This document shows positions 34,713-38,205 of a stretch of 38,205 nt of DNA, one piece after another (position 1 is the first letter of the stretch; every line of letters starts with the position of its first letter). The notes below the pieces were generated by a model. That model saw only the letters and a program-made list of their open reading frames with translations. It was not told where the DNA came from and did no database searches. The DNA is from Verrucomicrobiota bacterium (lineage in GTDB: Bacteria; Verrucomicrobiota; Kiritimatiellia; Kiritimatiellales; Pontiellaceae), in the NCBI GenBank assembly GCA_024279685.1, contig JAJRRI010000081.1:1-38205 (forward strand), given 5' to 3'. Both the position numbers and the translations under genes were made by a program.

Positions 34713-37685
34713 ATGAACTCTTCAAAAGCAATTCAATCTGCTCGGATCGATCTCAACGATCTAGCTCAAAGGCTGACCGGTGATTTGGAGACTCGAGATG
34801 TGATTCGGAAGATATACGCTACCGACTCTTCCGAATACCAAGAGCTGCCTCTTGCTGTTGCTTTTCCAGCAACAGAGGGTGATATTGCCGAAATTATCCG
34901 CTTCGCTGGGCAACATAAAATCGGCGTGATTCCACGTACAGCAGGAACCTCACTGGCGGGTCAAGTGGTGGGTTCCGGCATCGTGGTGGATGTCGGGCAA
35001 CAGCTCAACCAGATCCTTTCCGTAAACGAAGAAACGCGACGAGTGCGCGTTCAACCCGGCGTCGTACGCAATGAACTAAACCACCACCTGCATCCATACG
35101 GTTTGATTTTTGGCCCCGAAACCTCCACGGCTAATCGCGCGATGGTGGGAGGGATGGTTGGGAATAACTCGTGTGGCTCTAATTCCCTCGTCTATGGTTC
35201 GACCCGCGAGCACCTTGTTTCTACCCGAGGCTTCCTAAGCGATGGTTCCGAGGTCACTTTTTCGGCCTTAACTCCCGATGAATTTGAGGCCAAATGCAAT
35301 GGAGCAGAACACGCCTTGGAAACACAGATTGATCGAGGATGTCGCGACTTGCTCGCACATCCAAAAAATAGACAGCTCATCCAAAATAATTTTCCCAAGC
35401 CTTCAATTTCGCGACGGAACACGGGCTATGCACTCGATCTGCTCATGGATACACAGATTTTTGACCCGTCATCGAGTAAACCTTTTAACCTCTGCAAACT
35501 CATCGCGGGGTCTGAAGGGACCCTCTATTTTGGGGTTGAGTTTGAACTCGATTGTAATCCATTGCCCCCCGCCCATAGCGCATTGCTCTGCGCTCATTTT
35601 ACGAGTGTGGATGAAGCGCTTCGGTCGGTTCTTTTTGCTTTGCCGCATGCTCCATTTGCCGTCGAACTTATTGATCGTCATATTTTGGAGGCGACGAAAC
35701 GAAACCGAGAACAGCTCAAAAATCGATTTTTCGTGGAGGGCGATCCTGGAGCCGTCTTGGTCATTGATCTTCGCGATGAGAACGAAGCGGTCGTCGATGC
35801 CTCCCTCACTGAATTGATCGCGGAATTAAAAAGAAACAATCTGGGCTATCATTTCCCTATTCTAAAAGGTGAAGACCAAGACAAAGTCTGGGAACTCCGG
35901 CGAGCAGGGCAGGGGTTGATGAGTAATATTCCGGGCGATGCAAAACCGCGGGAGAATGTTGAAGATACGGCGGTTGATGTGCATGACCTTCCCGCCTATA
36001 TTGCCGAATTTGACCAACTCATGCAGGAAAAATATCAGATTGAGTGTGTTTATTATGCCCACGCTGGTTCGGGGGAACTTCACACCCGCCCGATTTTTAA
36101 CCTTAAAACCGAGGCGGGGCTTAAAATGTTCCGAGCGGTTGCCGAAGACATTGCTGAACTTGTTAAAAAGTATAATGGATCGCTGAGCGGTGAGCATGGG
36201 GACGGGCGATTACGCGGGGAATTTATTCCCTTTATGGTCGGTCCAGAATGTTTTTCCATGATGCGGCAGGTGAAGGAGTTTTTTGATCCTCAGCAGATCT
36301 TTAATCCGGGAAAAATAATTGATACTCCACCGATGGACACCTCGCTCCGCACAAGGGTAGGGCAGGCTCCGCCCGAGTATGAGACCCTCTTTGATTTTTC
36401 TGCAACGCAGGGTGTGCTCCGAGCCGCAGAGCAATGCAACGGTTCTGGCGACTGCCGCAAAGGGCCGCTTGCTGGAGGTACGATGTGCCCCAGCTACATG
36501 GCCACTCGTTCCGAAAAAGATAGCACTCGCGCCCGCGCCAATATTCTTCGTTATGCGCTCACTCAGCCGAAGAATGCACTCAGGCCATTCGATAACGAGG
36601 AAGTTAAAGAGGTGATGGATCTCTGCCTCTCCTGCAAAGCCTGCAAATCGGAGTGCCCCTCTAATGTCGATGTGGCTAAACTTAAAGCGGAGTTTCTTCA
36701 GCACTATTACGATTGTCATGGGGTTCCTTTTCGGGATCGTCTGATCGCGGAATTTACGCGCTCCTCTCGTCTGGCGGCCACGGTTCCTTGGGCGTGGAAT
36801 TTTCTTTTGGGAACTCCAATTTCCCGCCGTTTGCTGAATCGTGCCATGGGGTTTCATCCAGATCGCACCATTCCTAAACTCCATGCCACCACGCTTTCTC
36901 GGTGGTTTAAAAAGAGAGCAAAGATCAGCCATCCTAAGCGTAAGGTGTATTTCTTTTGTGATGAGTTTACCGAATTCAATGACGTACCCATCGGTCAAAA
37001 AACCATCCAACTATTGGAAGCACTTGGGTATGAAGTTATGATTCCTGACCATTTAGAAAGCGCTCGTACCTGGCTCTCCAGAGGATTGGTTCGAAAGGCC
37101 AAGGAGATCGCGATCGAAAACGTACGTCGTCTCGCCCCGCTGATTTCCGAGCAAACCCCGCTCATCGGCATTGAGCCCTCCGCGCTACTTAGCCTCCGCG
37201 ATGAATACCCCGAACTCGTCCCCGAAGAACTTGTGCTGCAGGCCAAAGGACTCGCGCAGCATACGCTCCTATTTGAAGAGTTCATTCAGCGTGAGGTTCA
37301 GGCCGGTCGTATTCGTTCGGAGTCCTTTACCCAAGAGCCTCGCCTGATTCAGCTACACGGGCATTGCTTTCAAAAGGCGCTCGCTTCAATGGAGCCGAGC
37401 ATCTGTGCGCTGGCCCTTCCCGAAAACTATGAAGTCCGTCTCATTCCCTCGGGGTGCTGCGGTATGGCGGGGACTTTTGGGTATGAGGCCGAGCATTACG
37501 AGGTGTCCATGAAAATTGGCGAATTGGTTTTATTTCCCGCCGTACGAGAACAACCGCAAGACGTGCTGATAGCCGCTCCAGGTACCTCTTGTCGCCACCA
37601 AATTCACGACGGCACGGGACGGCAGGCTCTCCATCCCGCCGAAATTTTATTTGATGCACTTCTTCCTCCGTCCACGACCTCGTAA
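34713..37685 (+). CDS. FAD-linked oxidase / 4Fe-4S / CCG-domain fusion (D-lactate or glycolate dehydrogenase-like)
   Basis: FAD-binding PRTAGTSLAGQVVGSGIVVDV, GGMVGNNSCGSNSLVYGSTREH; Fe-S CNGSGDCRKGPLAGGTMCPSYM and CLSCKACKSECPSNVDVAKLK; CCG motif SGCCGMAGTFGYE. Confidence 0.93.
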   Translation: MNSSKAIQSARIDLNDLAQRLTGDLETRDVIRKIYATDSSEYQELPLAVAFPATEGDIAEIIRFAGQHKIGVIPRTAGTSLAGQVVGSGIVVDVGQQLNQILSVNEETRRVRVQPGVVRNELNHHLHPYGLIFGPETSTANRAMVGGMVGNNSCGSNSLVYGSTREHLVSTRGFLSDGSEVTFSALTPDEFEAKCNGAEHALETQIDRGCRDLLAHPKNRQLIQNNFPKPSISRRNTGYALDLLMDTQIFDPSSSKPFNLCKLIAGSEGTLYFGVEFELDCNPLPPAHSALLCAHFTSVDEALRSVLFALPHAPFAVELIDRHILEATKRNREQLKNRFFVEGDPGAVLVIDLRDENEAVVDASLTELIAELKRNNLGYHFPILKGEDQDKVWELRRAGQGLMSNIPGDAKPRENVEDTAVDVHDLPAYIAEFDQLMQEKYQIECVYYAHAGSGELHTRPIFNLKTEAGLKMFRAVAEDIAELVKKYNGSLSGEHGDGRLRGEFIPFMVGPECFSMMRQVKEFFDPQQIFNPGKIIDTPPMDTSLRTRVGQAPPEYETLFDFSATQGVLRAAEQCNGSGDCRKGPLAGGTMCPSYMATRSEKDSTRARANILRYALTQPKNALRPFDNEEVKEVMDLCLSCKACKSECPSNVDVAKLKAEFLQHYYDCHGVPFRDRLIAEFTRSSRLAATVPWAWNFLLGTPISRRLLNRAMGFHPDRTIPKLHATTLSRWFKKRAKISHPKRKVYFFCDEFTEFNDVPIGQKTIQLLEALGYEVMIPDHLESARTWLSRGLVRKAKEIAIENVRRLAPLISEQTPLIGIEPSALLSLRDEYPELVPEELVLQAKGLAQHTLLFEEFIQREVQAGRIRSESFTQEPRLIQLHGHCFQKALASMEPSICALALPENYEVRLIPSGCCGMAGTFGYEAEHYEVSMKIGELVLFPAVREQPQDVLIAAPGTSCRHQIHDGTGRQALHPAEILFDALLPPSTTS

Positions 37686-37802
37686 AAAGAAGAGTAGGAT
37701 AGAACGAAAAAACGGGACCTTCGACGGGAAGGATAGAGGCCATGTATGGTTCTACGTAGGATTTTGTGGTGGAGAGCATGTAGTAGGAGAATTTTTAGAC
37801 CA

Positions 37803-37967
37803 GATTAACAGAATCTACAGGATGGATATCTTGCTAATCTCATAAAAAACAAGGCTCTGGCAGAGAATAACTACAGGGCCATAAAGCAGTAAATTCAAAG
37901 AAAATAGCCGGAATTAGGCTGTGATTGAACAGGATTATTCAACCGCATCCTGTAGATCCTGTTAATC
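37803..37967. repeat. 22-bp near-perfect inverted repeat pair flanking about 121 bp
   Basis: GATTAACAGAATCTACAGGATG (37803-37824) and CATCCTGTAGATCCTGTTAATC (37946-37967); 21/22 match in inverted orientation. Confidence 0.8.
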
Positions 37968-37981
37968 CCGTCAAAAGAAAA

Positions 37982-37997
37982 GTAGCTGTAGAGCTAC
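37982..37997. repeat. Short hairpin
   Basis: GTAGCT-GTAG-AGCTAC. Confidence 0.5.
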
Positions 37998-38079
37998 CTT
38001 AAAAATATTCGAAGAGTCCCATTTATACGGAATTAACCTGAATCGTATTCGATCGTCCGCTCCTATGAGGGCACTCAAA

Positions 38080-38103
38080 ACGCGCCCCCTACGGGAGGCG
38101 CGT
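38080..38103. repeat. GC-rich hairpin (REP-like or terminator-like)
   Basis: ACGCGCC-CCC-TAC-GGG-A-GGCGCGT with TTTTTT further downstream. Confidence 0.55.
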
Positions 38104-38205
38104 CTTACATCCTTTTTTCTTTGCGCTCTTGGCGGCTTGAATCACTCCCAATAGTCGTTATTTCCTATGGAAATTATGCTTTGCGGCGTGATTCAATCCG
38201 GATCA

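Noticed and set aside
1-38205. CRISPR arrays, tRNA or rRNA genes
   Set aside because: No regularly spaced direct repeats, cloverleaf-like or rRNA-like segments were recognised by eye; tRNAscan-SE or a CRISPR finder would be needed to exclude them formally.

Overview
This 38.2 kb bacterial window looks like the Planctomycetes-Verrucomicrobia-Lentisphaerae/Kiritimatiellota side of life. That is inferred from the DUF1549/1553 + DUF1501 + PPC-repeat gene set and was not tested. From left to right it contains: (i) an RHS/YD-repeat polymorphic-toxin remnant array (1-4.7 kb) with a Tox-REase-7-like nuclease tail and a candidate immunity gene; (ii) a minus-strand block (4.7-16.9 kb) encoding a polyprenol-phosphate mannosyltransferase-like GT2, an AddA/RecB-like helicase-nuclease, an AsmA/DUF748-like protein with five internal repeats, a multi-PAS coiled-coil sensor protein split by a frameshift whose kinase module lacks key catalytic residues, and a secreted beta-rich surface protein; (iii) a divergently transcribed, uncharacterised cluster (17.1-19.1 kb) that includes a 54-codon gene absent from the ORF track; (iv) a DUF1549/DUF1553 - DUF1501 - PPC - PEGA/FGE-like - ankyrin lipoprotein operon (19.4-27.7 kb) with two apparent lesions; (v) a sugar-catabolism-like locus (27.9-37.7 kb) with a LacI regulator, an 827-aa unassigned protein, an SGNH esterase, a fucose/arabinose-isomerase-like protein and an FAD/Fe-S lactate/glycolate dehydrogenase-like protein; (vi) an intergenic tail rich in inverted repeats. 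The best candidate for an undescribed system is the 11.5-19.1 kb divergent locus. Its 208-bp intergenic region carries two oppositely oriented sigma-54-like promoter elements that resemble each other. No tRNA, rRNA, CRISPR array or transposase was recognised. All calls come from reading the sequence; no database search was run.
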